From assembly GCA_036320915.1 (NCBI GenBank), contig JAXBDG010000008.1, forward strand, positions 2,294,001 to 2,358,000: a stretch of 64,000 nucleotides of DNA. Direction: 5' to 3'. The DNA comes from Linnemannia elongata. Its lineage: Eukaryota > Mortierellomycota > Mortierellomycetes > Mortierellales > Mortierellaceae. Every line of letters begins with the position of its first letter. Positions within the stretch are counted from its first letter, which is position 1. Below, in pieces: positions 11,085 through 21,883 of the stretch. The notes under the pieces were generated by a model that ran no database searches, was not told where the DNA came from, and worked only from the letters and a program-made list of their open reading frames with translations. Made by a program: the position numbers and the translations under genes.

Positions 11085-13665
11085 ATGACCTACGGTACTT
11101 TCCACTCAGCCATGCACACACCACCATCACCACCACCAGAAGTACCTCTCTCTCACTCTCTGTCTCTCATCACTCCGACCCTTATTTTTTGTCACAATGA
11201 AATCTCATTCACTCATCGACCTCCTCTTATTCTCCTCCATACACCAACCTTCAAAAACTAGAACGCAGAACCTCACAGCCAGAGAACCCATTCTCAAAGC
11301 TAGTCCCCTCACAAACTATTGCCATTATCCCTGAATTCACCCTCGACTCGGGCCACGTCCTCTACCAAGTCCCAGTCGCTTACCGGACCTGGGGCACATT
11401 GAACGAAGCAGGAGACAATGTCATGATCATCTGCCATGCTCTCAGTGGAAGCGCCGACGTTGAGGATTGGTGAGTTTGCTGTCCTCGCCCTTGGTTGTCT
11501 TTCCAAGACGCATATGGATCGGGAATCCAGGATACTTCCAAGGAAGGAAGGAAGGAATGAAGGAAGGGGGGGATCAGGGTTTTTACATATATCCGCTCGC
11601 CTGGCTTTCGGATCGCAGACTCATTGAGGGAGTGACTGGCTTGGCTATTCGTTGGACGCTGACTTTCAATGGCGAAAATGTCGTGATTTCCTGGACAAAT
11701 GCCTTATTCGCGAAAATGATCAATCCATTGGATAGAGAGGCTCGTTCGCGTTTATAGAGACAAGAGTACATCAAAGAGTGCATGCACATGAGACACGGGA
11801 AGAGAAAAAATCCCCTCCAAGTGATGGAAGGAAATGCACATGCAGGATCGATCAATTTTTTTGGATGCAAGGACGGGACGGAGCTCTGCGGCAGATGCAT
11901 CAGTCAACAAACAGTGGATACTCATCAGATCCTCTTCCCCATCTCTCTCTCTCTCTCTCCTGTCCGTGGATTATAGGTGGGGCCCATTGATGGGACCTGG
12001 ACGTGCTTTCGATCCTACAAAGTTCTTTATCATCTGCTGCAATGTTCTCGGTTCACCCTACGGCACTGCTTCGCCCGTCACCTTGAACCCAGAGACAAAT
12101 GTCAGCTACGGACCCGAGTTCCCTCTGGCTACCATCCGCGACGATGTTAGGTATGAGACTCATTTGTTGCGTTGATAAACAAACAAAAGGGACAGATGAG
12201 TCATCCCGGTTCCTTGCTTGTGCTAGTATGTTGCGACAACAAAAAATTAACGATCTCTGTATAATTGATCAATAGACTCCATAAGTTAATTCTGGATGAC
12301 TTGGGAGTCAAGTCAGTGGCTATCTGCATTGGAGGCTCGATGGGAGGAATGCAGGTTCTGGAGTGGTCGTTCTTTGGACCGGATTACATCAAGGCCATTG
12401 TGCCAATTGCCACATCCGCAAAGCATTCTGCCTGGTGCATCAGTTGGGGCGAGGCCCAGCGTCAGTCCATCTACAGTGATCCCAACTACCTCGACGGATA
12501 TTACACCGCAGATGCCGTAAGTTTTTACATCGTATCGTTTTGCGGAAGAACTTCATTGTCGACTCTTCAGGGCTTGTCGGCAGGTGACAATGAAACTGAT
12601 CATGAGACTTTGTCTACACTGTGTTCATTTTTAGCCACCATCGGTCGGTTTGGGCGCAGCAAGAATGGCAGCCTTGTTAACCTACCGTTCACGCAACTCG
12701 TTCGAGTCCAGATTCGGACGCAAAGTCATGGACCAGCCCACGTTCTCTTCCGCTCGCGAACCCGCCTCCCCTGCCGAGGCTCATCATCAGATCCATAACG
12801 ATGGTCATAAGAGGACTAGAGGCCACATGTCACGCAGCAGCTCAATTGACAGCACCAGTAGTTTGCTCCTTGCCAGCTCCAAGGTCTTGGCCTCTGTTAC
12901 CGGAGAGACCATCGATGAGAACAACACTACCGACAAGAAAGAGAACGGATCAGGATCGGAATCTGCAGCTGAAAATACCACAACCACCAATGGTTCCACA
13001 ACTCTGTTGTCGACTACTTCGACCTCAATTTCTACTGTCAGTGCAATCCCTGTGGTGTTGAACAAGAACAAGAGCAAGAAGCCCACAGTGTTTTCGGCTC
13101 AGAATTATCTCCGCTACCAGGGCGACAAGTTCATTCACCGCTTCGATGCCAACTGTTACATTGCGATTACTCGCAAGATGGATGTACATGATGTTGCAGC
13201 CGGTCGTGGCGAACTTGTCGATGTTCTTGATAACATTGTCCAGCCCTCTCTCGTCATTGGTAAGTTCTTATTTTTTTTTTCCCTTCATTCACAATAACAA
13301 ACACCCTTGGTTCATATCAGTAAATACATTTCATACTAACCCCAATCCTTTTTTTTTTTTTTTTTTGCTTTGTTCCTTACTTTTGCTTATTAGGAGTGGA
13401 GTCGGATGGTCTGTTCACGATCTCGGAGCAATACGAGCTTGCAGAACACTTGCACAATTCCGAGATGGTGGTAGTGCAGTCACCCGACGGTCACGATGGA
13501 TTCTTGCTCGAGTTTGAACAGATCAACAATGCGATCTTGTCATTTATGTCGAAGCATGAGCATATCCGTGATATCCTTAGCAAGGAGGGCATTCAGCCCG
13601 CTGCCGAAGTCGGTGCCGTTGTCAAGGAGTCGCTTTTTGGCGAGAGCGAGATTGTCAACTGGTAG
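11085..13665 (+). CDS. MET2: Homoserine O-acetyltransferase
   Basis: This alpha/beta-hydrolase-fold enzyme acetylates homoserine with acetyl-CoA, the first committed step to methionine. Exon 1 is only 10 nt (11085-11094); exon 2 is 11262-11469 and exon 3 starts at 11977. The joined N-terminus reads [18 protein letters not shown]. Motifs are [36 protein letters not shown], and the nucleophile elbow [12 protein letters not shown] with catalytic Ser. The catalytic Asp is in [12 protein letters not shown] and the His in [13 protein letters not shown] Ser/Thr/Asn-rich insert of over 100 residues (about 12770-13075) lies between [11 protein letters not shown] and [14 protein letters not shown]. The C-terminus ends SEIVNW. 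It converges on the bL33m gene. Confidence 0.93.
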
Positions 13666-13909
13666 TCATTTTTTTTTTTTTCCTCTGATAGAAATACAAA
13701 AAATAATATAAAATGGTGGCTCTTATTCAACCGTCTAGTTGAAACTGACCACCACCCATCGGCATGATTCTGAAAGTTGTACTTGTGTTATTTACATCGT
13801 TTACTAAATCGTACAAAGGTTCTCTATTTCATCTCCATATTGAATTGCTGCTTGTTGGGTTCCCGTTTTCGCCCTTCCTTGCCTGTGATGCTGGTTCTTT
13901 TTTTTTTGC

Positions 13910-14200
13910 TTAGTTAGGGCGGTTGATCTTGGCCTCATTGAACAAAACGTTCTGGTTGGCTGTTTTTATCGTTGTAAAAGAATTAAATAATAAAAAGTAT
14001 TAGTAAAGAAACCTCGTTTTTTTACCGAAAATGCTGCATCAAAGCTAGAGAGCGAAGCAACCACAACATACCACGGGGATCGAACTTCATGAAGGAAAGC
14101 TTAGCGGTAGTCCTTGGGCGACGGGTGGTGTAGAAGAAACCGGTGCCGGCGGTCGACAACAACTTGACAATGATAGTTCTTGCTTTCGCTTTCTTGGCCA
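13910..14200 (-). CDS. MRPL39: Mitochondrial large-subunit ribosomal protein bL33m
   Basis: Two exons on the minus strand, 14072-14200 and 13910-13959, encode [37 protein letters not shown] and the ending [16 protein letters not shown]. This is the bacterial L33 pattern. The 5' exon begins after a CTCTTAG acceptor with bases TGGCC, so the preceding exon must supply one base. If that base is A, the codon is ATG and the protein is 59 residues starting MAKKAKAR, the expected bL33 length. Thus the initiator codon is probably split by an intron. I could not fix the upstream exon, which should lie between 14205 and 14700, so the start given is that of the coding part I can see. The symbol follows the yeast name for the L33 protein. 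Confidence 0.85.
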
Positions 14201-14881
14201 CTAAGAGCAAGGGGTAGGTATGGTCGAAAACGAATCAGGGGGGCGGTTAGGGGGGGAGGTGTACAAAGAATCGTCGTGGTCAGTTTGTGCCAGCCTCTGT
14301 CGCCCGCTTATGACGTTTCTGTGGTGATGGAAGATGGTGCTGTCCGCACTGGTTTTATCGCTTGTCTGTGGGCGGGGTGGCGTTGTTGCAGTTATTTTCA
14401 GGACGTGCTCTGTCAGGCACTGCTTCTCCTTGGCTTAGTTCCTGGATATCACTAACAGCGCCAAGACAGCCGAGCTGTCTCGTGTGATCACACTGTAGTT
14501 TTCACTCCAACAATCAGAAGCCAAAAAAAAGCTCATCCCTCCTTCGCTCGGCCTTTTTTTCTCCATGTTGAGTGTCGCTGGTTTTCGCTGGGGCCTTTTT
14601 GTTCTTCTCCTTGTGCATGCTCTGGTGTGATTAACTGTCGACATACTTTTTTGAGGGATGTGAGTTTGAGTGTAAAAGAAAAGGACGAATGTAAAGCTTC
14701 GGGATCAGGACCCAAGTTTTGTTGATATTTCTTCTGTGTGACTGCATTTCCTGACCCAAAACCAGCCTCTCTCTCTCTCTCTCTCTCTCTCCCCCTTTTC
14801 TTTTGCCACGAACTACTTGGACCAACTAACTCTTTCTCACCAAAACACCAACCCAAAGACCCCCCCCCCCGCCCTGTCGCC
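14201..14881. other. Divergent region between bL33m and SPF27
   Basis: It contains the unresolved 5' exon and first intron of bL33m (a CCTAAC branch-like site near 14245 on the minus strand), and the SPF27 promoter with a (CT)n tract at 14767-14791 and a C10 run near 14863. No other gene is evident. Confidence 0.5.
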
Positions 14882-16102
14882 ATGAACTCACAAGTCAGCT
14901 TAGATGCCTTGCCATGTAAGGGGACACAACTGGACATTCCTGGGATACTCAGGAAGACAAGCATGAACAATTACATGAAGCGCAACGAAAACTAGTGATC
15001 GCGATTCAGATAACAGCAAAATGAAGAAAAAAAAAACCTAACGTCTTTTTCTCAACTCATCTCCACTCGTCTCTTCTAGATGTGGACAAACAGATTGACG
15101 AACCAGGTATGCAAGCACCCCCAACCCCGGAGCATCACCCACACAAACAATGGGAAACAGAATACAATTGTCAACCATTGTTAACAATTGACACCAATAT
15201 CCACTAACACGCACACTCTATCTCACACACACACACACACCTTTCACACAACTCTAGGCGTCCGCAGCATGGTCGACAAACTGATCGCCTCCGAGATGAA
15301 AAGAATGCCCAAACCCCGGGACCCTTCATCCTTGGGCTTCCCAGACATCGACCTCTTCTCTTCAAACACCCTCATCCAACAAGAACTCGACCGCGTCCGG
15401 AGAGGGAAACCCATGGACCCCGCCCTCGACCTCTCCCGCTACCAACTCGACCCCCCTACCTCCTCCTCCTCCTCCTCCTCCTCAACCTCCACAGCAACAT
15501 CAAATACCACAACAGTAGCAAACGGATCAACAGAAACGATAACTCCATCAGCATCAGAGGAACTTCCAGAGGGTCGTGCGCAATGGCTCAAGGCGTTGGA
15601 CAATGCAAACGCTCAATTGGAACACCAGAACCAACGCGTCTTGAACCTCGAGCTGGTTCAGAAGTTTGGTGGCAATGCTTGGAATATTCATAACTACCAG
15701 TTGGAATATGATGTCTCTTTGCTCAGGAAGGCTGTGGATGAGAAGAAGGCTGAGATTATGGAACTCAACAAGCTGCGAAAGCGTGATCAGGTAAAGCCGC
15801 AAGGAGATAGGGATGGTTTTTTTCGGTGGATGAGTTTTCGAACTGTGTACACGCTTTTAGTATTTCTCAATCCATACTGATGCATTTTTTTTTTCATTCA
15901 TGTTCTTGGCTGCGTGCAATAGATGGATGTGGCAGAGTCGTTGCAGAGGCTGGAGGCAAAGTGGGCAGAGATGATCAGTTCGACATTGCAGGTCGAGGTT
16001 GCAAGCGCGTCACTCCAGGCAGAGTTGACCCAGCTGAAAGCATATGAGATCCAATTGAGCAAGGAATTGGGTGTCGCTCTTCCTGTGCAGGACAGCCAAT
16101 AG
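14882..16102 (+). CDS. Pre-mRNA-splicing factor SPF27 / BCAS2
   Basis: SPF27/BCAS2 is a coiled-coil subunit of the Prp19 (NineTeen) complex that helps activate the spliceosome. Small exons open the gene: SLDALP joined to YVDKQIDEPG, joined to VRSMVDKLIASEMKRM, matching the DALPY...YEAPGVR pattern of the human protein. DLFSSNTLIQQELDRVRRGK and ALDLSRYQLDPP follow, then a Ser/Thr-rich linker coded by a CTC repeat near 15457-15483. The core coiled coil has NANAQLEHQNQRVLNLELVQ and GNAWNIHNYQLEYDVSLL. The last exon (from about 15923) continues the helix to the stop at 16100-16102. It is convergent with the CASC3-like gene. Confidence 0.9.
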
Positions 16103-16293
16103 TCATCCCACCAAACCCCCTCGATCCTTCTCGTTCTTCCTCGATGCGACGACGAAACAACAACATCCAGGAGCACTGGAGACTGATAATTCAACACTCA
16201 AAGAATAAATCAGGCAGAACAGATGGAGGGCGTGACACTTTTTTTTGTATTTTTGTAGTCATTTTTCTGGAGCGAGATGGTTCTTAGCAAAGG

Positions 16294-19200
16294 TTAAGCC
16301 TGCGTCTGGTGAACTTGAGCCGACTGGGAGTGTGGAGTGGAGTGTTGGTGTTGATGATGCTGCTGTTGCTGTGAATGCTGTTGAGGGTGAGGGTGGTGGT
16401 GATGGTTGGGCTGATGCTGATGAGGATGTGGTTGCTGAGGGGGGTAATACATCGTGGGTGGGTAGTAATAAAACTGGTTATAGTCCTCAGGAGGCATCAT
16501 CATCATCACCATTTCGCCATTTGGGCCTGCAGTTGGTGCTGCAGCAGAGCTGACAACGGGGGGTGCGGGTCCAGAGACTGGGACACCAGCTGCATCATAG
16601 TACATCGGAGCCATGTAGGGTTGACCAGGCATGGGGCCACCCATAGGCATGCCCATAGGCATTCCCATAGGCATCGAAACAGGCGCCGATCCAGGTCCAC
16701 CGTTCGACATTCCCATAGGAGGGTAATAGTAATAGTACATGGGCTGGGCCATTTGCTGCTGGGGGTCGTAGTAATAGCCCTCTGTGCCATATTCCTCCTC
16801 ATAGTACACTTCCTGGGCGTTGGCCTCTTCCTCTGAAGGCTGTGCAGGGACAAAGGGTGCCGAGGGCTTAAATGGAGCGGCATTGATAGCTAATATCATG
16901 GCACACAATACGTTTGAGAAGAGCGTTAGTCAACATTACAACCACATAACAATAGAGTCACTATGAAACATCCCTCTCAGAAACTATCATCGTACCTGTT
17001 TTGAGCGATTTTGGGGTTGAAGCGGAAGTTGTCTCCTTGGCCTCTTCGGCAGTAGCCTTGACATCGACTGCAGCTGTCTTGGCCTCTTCGGCCTCTTGAT
17101 GCTCTCCGCTGCCATTCTGGGATCCGTTCGCCTCAGTAGCCTCAGATTCCTCGCCAACGTTTCCTGCCTGGATGGCCTCACCGTTCACTGGTGCCGAAGC
17201 GTTAGGTGATGGCTGGGCACCCTTGTGGTTCTGGTTCTGGTGCTGGTGCTGGTGCTGGTGCTGGTGCTGGAACTGATGATGGTGATGTTGGTGGTGTCCA
17301 TAGAAGCCGCCGTGGTGGCCTCCTCTGTGACCAAAGTTGGCAGGGTGCCCAGGATGGAACTGTCCACGACCGCGTCCGCGGCTCGAAAAGTTGCCAGGGA
17401 TGAACTGAGGTCTGAATCCAGAAAAGTGAGCTGGGGGCTGGCTCTGAGGCATTGCCTGTCTGAACTTGGGATTGGCAGAGTTGGGCTGACCGGCTGGCTC
17501 CTGCTTGTCGTTAGAGCTGACAGGGACGTTTCCCTTCGCAGGGGCGTCAGCGTTGGCCGTTTCCGTGGGTCCATTGGCATCGTTGGCAGGTTGGCTAGCA
17601 GCTTCTGCTACGGCAGCCTTGGGCGAGGGCTTGGGAAGAGCAGAGTGCAAGAGACGAGAAGCTCGCTTGACATCCTTCTCACCAAACTGGACAGAGGAGC
17701 GGGGTCGTTCTCCTTTGGTCGAGAGTGGAGCTGATCCTGTCTGGGCGGCCGGCTCATCCTGGGACTTGGCTGTCTGAGAGTCGGCAGTTTTGGTAGAGGA
17801 AGGAGTAGCAGTGCTTGGTGTCTCTTCCTTGCCTGACTTCTCCTCCTTGTTTGCCTTCTCTATCTTGTCAGCCTTCTCTGACTTTCCTCCTTTCTCAGTC
17901 TTGTTGCCAGCCTTTTCTGCCTTGTTGTCTGTCTTTTCCGCCTTGTCTGCCTTTTCAGTCTTGCTGTCTGCTTTGACTGCCTTTTCCGCCTTGTCCGCCT
18001 TATCAGTCTTGTCGGCCTTCTTGGAGGAAGTGTTCCCGCTCTTAGAGACAGCAGTGTCGTCCTTCGAGTCAGAGCGTGTCTCACTGTTGGTGGATGCTGG
18101 AGGTGTAGCAATTCCAGATGAAGCGCCCTGAGGTCCTGGGTTGTTGGATGCAGTGCGCGACAAAGGGGTTCCGGGAGGCTTGAGGGTTTGGGAAAAGGAA
18201 GCAATGACGGAATGCTTGTTAGGTCGAATCATCAAAATGGCACAGATTTTTCCAATGCTGTGTACACGCAACGACAACAATATAAAACATATTTCATTGC
18301 TCTTACTTTTCCGTGCATAGAGCGGGGTCTGGAATCGTTCCTTTGGTGGCGGTAACTTCTCTCCTGAACCTTCATCAATTGGTCAAATCCATCATGGCTC
18401 CATCGGTCAGACTTAGGTTTGGCTGAAGCACCCTCCTTGTCGTCTGACTCTGGTTGCTGGGACTCGGTGTTGACACCGACCTCTGATTCGTTCCTGAAGG
18501 AAGTCCTTGGAACACCCTGAACCATTCCGCCTCGAGCGAATCCTCCCCTAGGCAGACAAAAATAATAAAGGAAAAAGGAGCACTTGATGTCAGTGCCACA
18601 AAGTTCTGAAGGCGAGGGGAAACAAAGGAGAACTCCTTTTTTCAAAGCGCAGACCGTGTGAAAAGCGAAAGCGATAACAACACAAAGCAAAAACATGAAA
18701 CAAACCACACACCTTCCCATAAAGCGGCCCCGGAAGTTGCCACGGTCGCCAAAGTTTTTCAATCCTGCTCCTCTGTACCGATCATCATGACCCCAGAACT
18801 CCCCGAGATGGGGAACGAAGCTCGGATCTTCTGCTAGCTTCTTGCGGTACTCGACTCTAGCCTCTACCGCAGCTCTTCCTCCACGTCCGCGTGACACTGG
18901 ACGACCATGATGCGCAGCGGGATGGGGGTGGTTGGTGTGATTACTGTTGCTGTTGGGTCGCTGAGGCTGTGTCTCGGACGAAACTGGTTCCACCTTGGTC
19001 GTTGCCTCTGGCATTGGCGAATCCCCCCAATTTTCTGTGGCCGAGTCGAGGTCCAGTTCCTTGGCAGGCGAGGGAGAGCCGGCATTTGACTTTGGCGAAG
19101 AGACTGATCCTTGCTTGGAGAGACGCTTGTTTGCCTTGGAGTTGGGCTTGGCATCGGAGGGTTGATGGGACTGATGGGAAGGGGCAGCGGTTGGGACAGT

Positions 19201-20094
19201 GCTGCTGGAGGGAGTGACGGTGGTTGTGGTGGATGTGGTGGATGTAGTAGGAGCTTCGGCTTGAGTTGATGGTTTTTGACTCTGTGAATTTTCCTGCTGC
19301 TCAGTCGACTGATTGTTATTGTTCTTGTTCTTCCTGTTGCGCTTCTTTTTGGATGACGAAGGCGCAGGCGAAGAGGGGGTAGGTGTTGGCGACGCTGGGG
19401 CCGAGTCGCGATTCTGAATCAAAGTCGAAGAGCCCTCCTGCGATGGGGTATTACGACCTTGTTGCTGTTGTTGTTGCTGTTTACGGGAAGGTGTCGGTTT
19501 CGATGCCGGGGGGCGATCGTCCTTGCGCTCCAACGACAACTTTTCGAGAGCCAACTTTTTGATCTGCAAGTCGGCCTCCTCCTCCGAGTCGGGGTCGTCG
19601 GTATCGGAGCCACTCGACGCGCGCCCGCCGCCACGATGATCCTCGTCGTCGTCCGAACTACTGACGGCGAGCTCAATTGCCTCCTCTCCACCTGATCGTC
19701 GCGGGCCACGACGTGCCACCAATTTCTTGGATCGGCCAGCCTTCTTGCTTGATCTCTTGACAGTCTCTCCCGTGGTCGTCTCTGTAGTTGCTGTTCCTGC
19801 TGCTGCTGCTGCTTTCTCTGTGGTCGTCGTTGTGGTAGTTGTCGCTGCTGTGGTTGTTGTTGATGATGATTGTGTGGCGCTGTGGTTTGCTGTCGTCATA
19901 GTAGCCGAAGAAGGAGAATCGGAGTCTTTGTTATCTGCGCTTCGACGACGGCTTTGGCGGTCCTTCGAAGAAGTAACAGCTGAACCTTTGTTCTCCTGGA
20001 CGACAGGGGTTGTCGTGGTCTTCAACGGCTTTTCCGAGGAAACTGGAGGAGAAGCTTTGTTCTCGGCGGGGGTGGTCTTGACTGCTTGTTGCAT
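16294..20094 (-). CDS. CASC3/Barentsz (Btz)-domain protein, exon junction complex
   Basis: CASC3/MLN51/Barentsz binds eIF4A3 in the exon junction complex. The Btz signature is in two parts: EDPSFVPHLGEFWGHDDRYR before an intron, and RWSHDGFDQLMKVQERSYR after it, matching the aromatic and His-Asp pattern of the SELOR segment. Exon 1 runs from the ATG at 20092-20094 to about 18721 and is acidic, Ser/Thr- and Gln-rich. Introns fall around 18549-18720, 18200-18310 (joining MHGK to PPGTPLSR) and 16891-16995. The next exon has Lys-Ala-Asp/Glu repeats (17800-18020), RGRGRG near 17380, and His/Gln repeats near 17230-17290. The last exon starts AINAAPFKPSAPFVP, resembling a PAM2 motif, then is Tyr/Pro/Met- and His/Gln-rich. 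Mostly disordered. Family call rests on the Btz segment. Confidence 0.78.
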
Positions 20095-20802
20095 ATTGTG
20101 ATGTGTTTTTTTTGGAGGGTGATTGTCTTTTTTTTTTTGTTTTGTAGAGAAGTGATGGAGAAAGGGCAATGATCGACCTTTTAGGAGGGGTTTTTTTTTC
20201 GCTTTGTTGTTTTTTTTGTTGTCCAAATGAAGCAGTACGAGTAGTGAGGAAAGAAAGTAACGAACAAACGGGTGTGATAACGAGCGGACTATAAACGAAG
20301 TGAAAGAGAGTGAAGCAGTGGTAAGGAAGAAAAGCAAGACGAAAAGAAAAGAAAAGGGAAGGCAAAAAAGTAAGAAGGGAGTGAGGTGGTGCGGATGGAG
20401 AAAGGGGGGGGGGAAGGAGAAGAGAGGTGAGGGAGAGCAAAAAAGAAAGAAAAAGAAGACAAAAGAAACTCCAAAGAGCGCGCGTCGCTCGCTCTCGCTG
20501 CGTGGTTGTGATTTTTCGCCCTCTTGTTTCTTTTTTTTTTTTCCTCTCTCAGAGGCCATTTGGACTTTTGTGCATTTGGCGACCATCCACATGCACGTGA
20601 CACTTCCTTGAAGGAGAAGGTCGCGCCACGATGACCATTTCTTTTTGTTCCTTGGTCGTTGCATTCATTCATTCATTCATTCATTTGTTTCTCCATCTTT
20701 GCTTCCCTTTCCTCACCTCCCTCCCATATACCAGTGCTTATCACCCCCATTTCACAAGAAAAAAAAAACTCGCACCCCATACATACATATAAACACAGAA
20801 CA
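20095..20802. promoter_or_regulatory. Divergent promoter region CASC3-like / YOS1
   Basis: These 708 bp separate two divergent starts. On the minus strand the 500 bp before the CASC3-like ATG are strongly pyrimidine-rich (for example 20290-20460). On the plus side an ATTC tetranucleotide repeat (20664-20684) and CT-rich sequence precede YOS1. No gene is evident. Confidence 0.5.
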
Positions 20803-21360
20803 ATGGCTATCGGTATCTTCGGCCTCCTCGAGGTCATGCTCATCTTCATCAACGCCATCGCCATCCTCAACGAAGACCGCTTCCTCGCAAAAAGTAACCC
20901 TTCACACCTTTTTCACTTTCCTCCCCTCGCTTCTCTCAACTCGACATCCATACAATCCTTCGACAATCAAAACTATCAATTCGTTCGCCTCGTATTCTCA
21001 CTCACTCACTTACTGACCCCCTTCTCACGTCGTCTCGCTTTCTGAACGTTCTATAAAACATAGTCGGCTGGGGACGCCAGGTCGCCGACCCATACGGTCA
21101 AGAGTCCATCAAGGCTAGACTTGTCAACTTGATCTCTGCCGTTAGGACATTAATGAGAAGTAAGTCTCGCGCCTCCGCTGCCCTCACTTACAGAGGAATG
21201 GAATCCTTGCAGTGAAAAAAAAAAAAATGAACCCTCTCTGTTCTGTCAAAACGTATCTGTGATCTAACTAACCTATGTCGTTTTGTCAAATTAATTTCCT
21301 TTAGTCCCTCTGATCGGCCTCAACATCGTGGCAATCCTCTACCTCGTCATCCTCGGATAG
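20803..21360 (+). CDS. YOS1: Yos1 / IER3IP1 family ER-Golgi protein
   Basis: Yos1 is a small membrane protein of ER-to-Golgi COPII transport, a partner of the Yip1-Yif1 complex. Three exons join into an 80-residue protein: MAIGIFGLLEVMLIFINAIA with ILNEDRFL, then IGWGRQVADPYGQESIKARL, then PLIGLNIVAILYLVILG. Two hydrophobic segments (about residues 4-22 and 63-80) flank a short polar loop, the full family architecture. Length equals the usual 75-85 residues. Introns are about 20894-21062 and 21160-21304. A consensus-like AATAAA (21432) follows the stop. Confidence 0.95.
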
Positions 21361-21883
21361 AAAAGGCACTTTCAACACAACTCACACTCGCACTTGCAAC
21401 ACATATATATATCAGGAATTATGGACCCACAATAAAACACACACTGACATGAATATTCCACCAGTAGAAAAGCTCTCACAGAACATTCAACAGACTGAAT
21501 GTTAAGAAAGGGTCTCAAGCATCATACAGGAATAGAAAGCGGTATCGTTTTTCGGAGGAGAAAAAGGAATGTATTTTACAGGAAATGTGCTAATGGCAGA
21601 GGGTTAATGGAGACAGGACAGTGAAGAAGTAACAAGTACGAGAGTAAAAGAAGAAACAAAGAGAGGGGCGCGAAGAAAAGAAGTGTAAGGGGAGAGAGTG
21701 AGAGAAAATGATAATGAAAGACGTTAGCGTAAAGTTGGAAGTGAGCGAGAAAAAATAAGATTATCACTGAAGAGTTATAGGGTTGGAAGAGTGAATTCAA
21801 AGGCAAAAGTTCAAGGGCGAGTGAGAGTGGAGAAATAAAAGTAAAGGAAGAGAAAGAGAAAAAAGGATTTGGCTATCCGATGT
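21361..21883. other. Convergent intergenic region YOS1/ADA3
   Basis: It has the 3' flank of YOS1, an AT repeat near 21403-21411, and a purine-rich stretch (21600-21860) that lies downstream of the ADA3 stop on the minus strand. I see no coding sequence. Confidence 0.5.

Noticed and set aside
16375..17734. Plus-strand frames rich in Val/Leu/His opposite the CASC3-like gene
   Set aside because: Low-complexity antisense readings of the His/Gln and Gly repeats; no splice pattern or domain.
20232..20664. N-terminal extension of the CASC3-like frame upstream of its ATG
   Set aside because: The sequence is the CT-rich leader, translating to Phe/Leu/Ser runs; the ATG at 20092-20094 begins normal coding composition.
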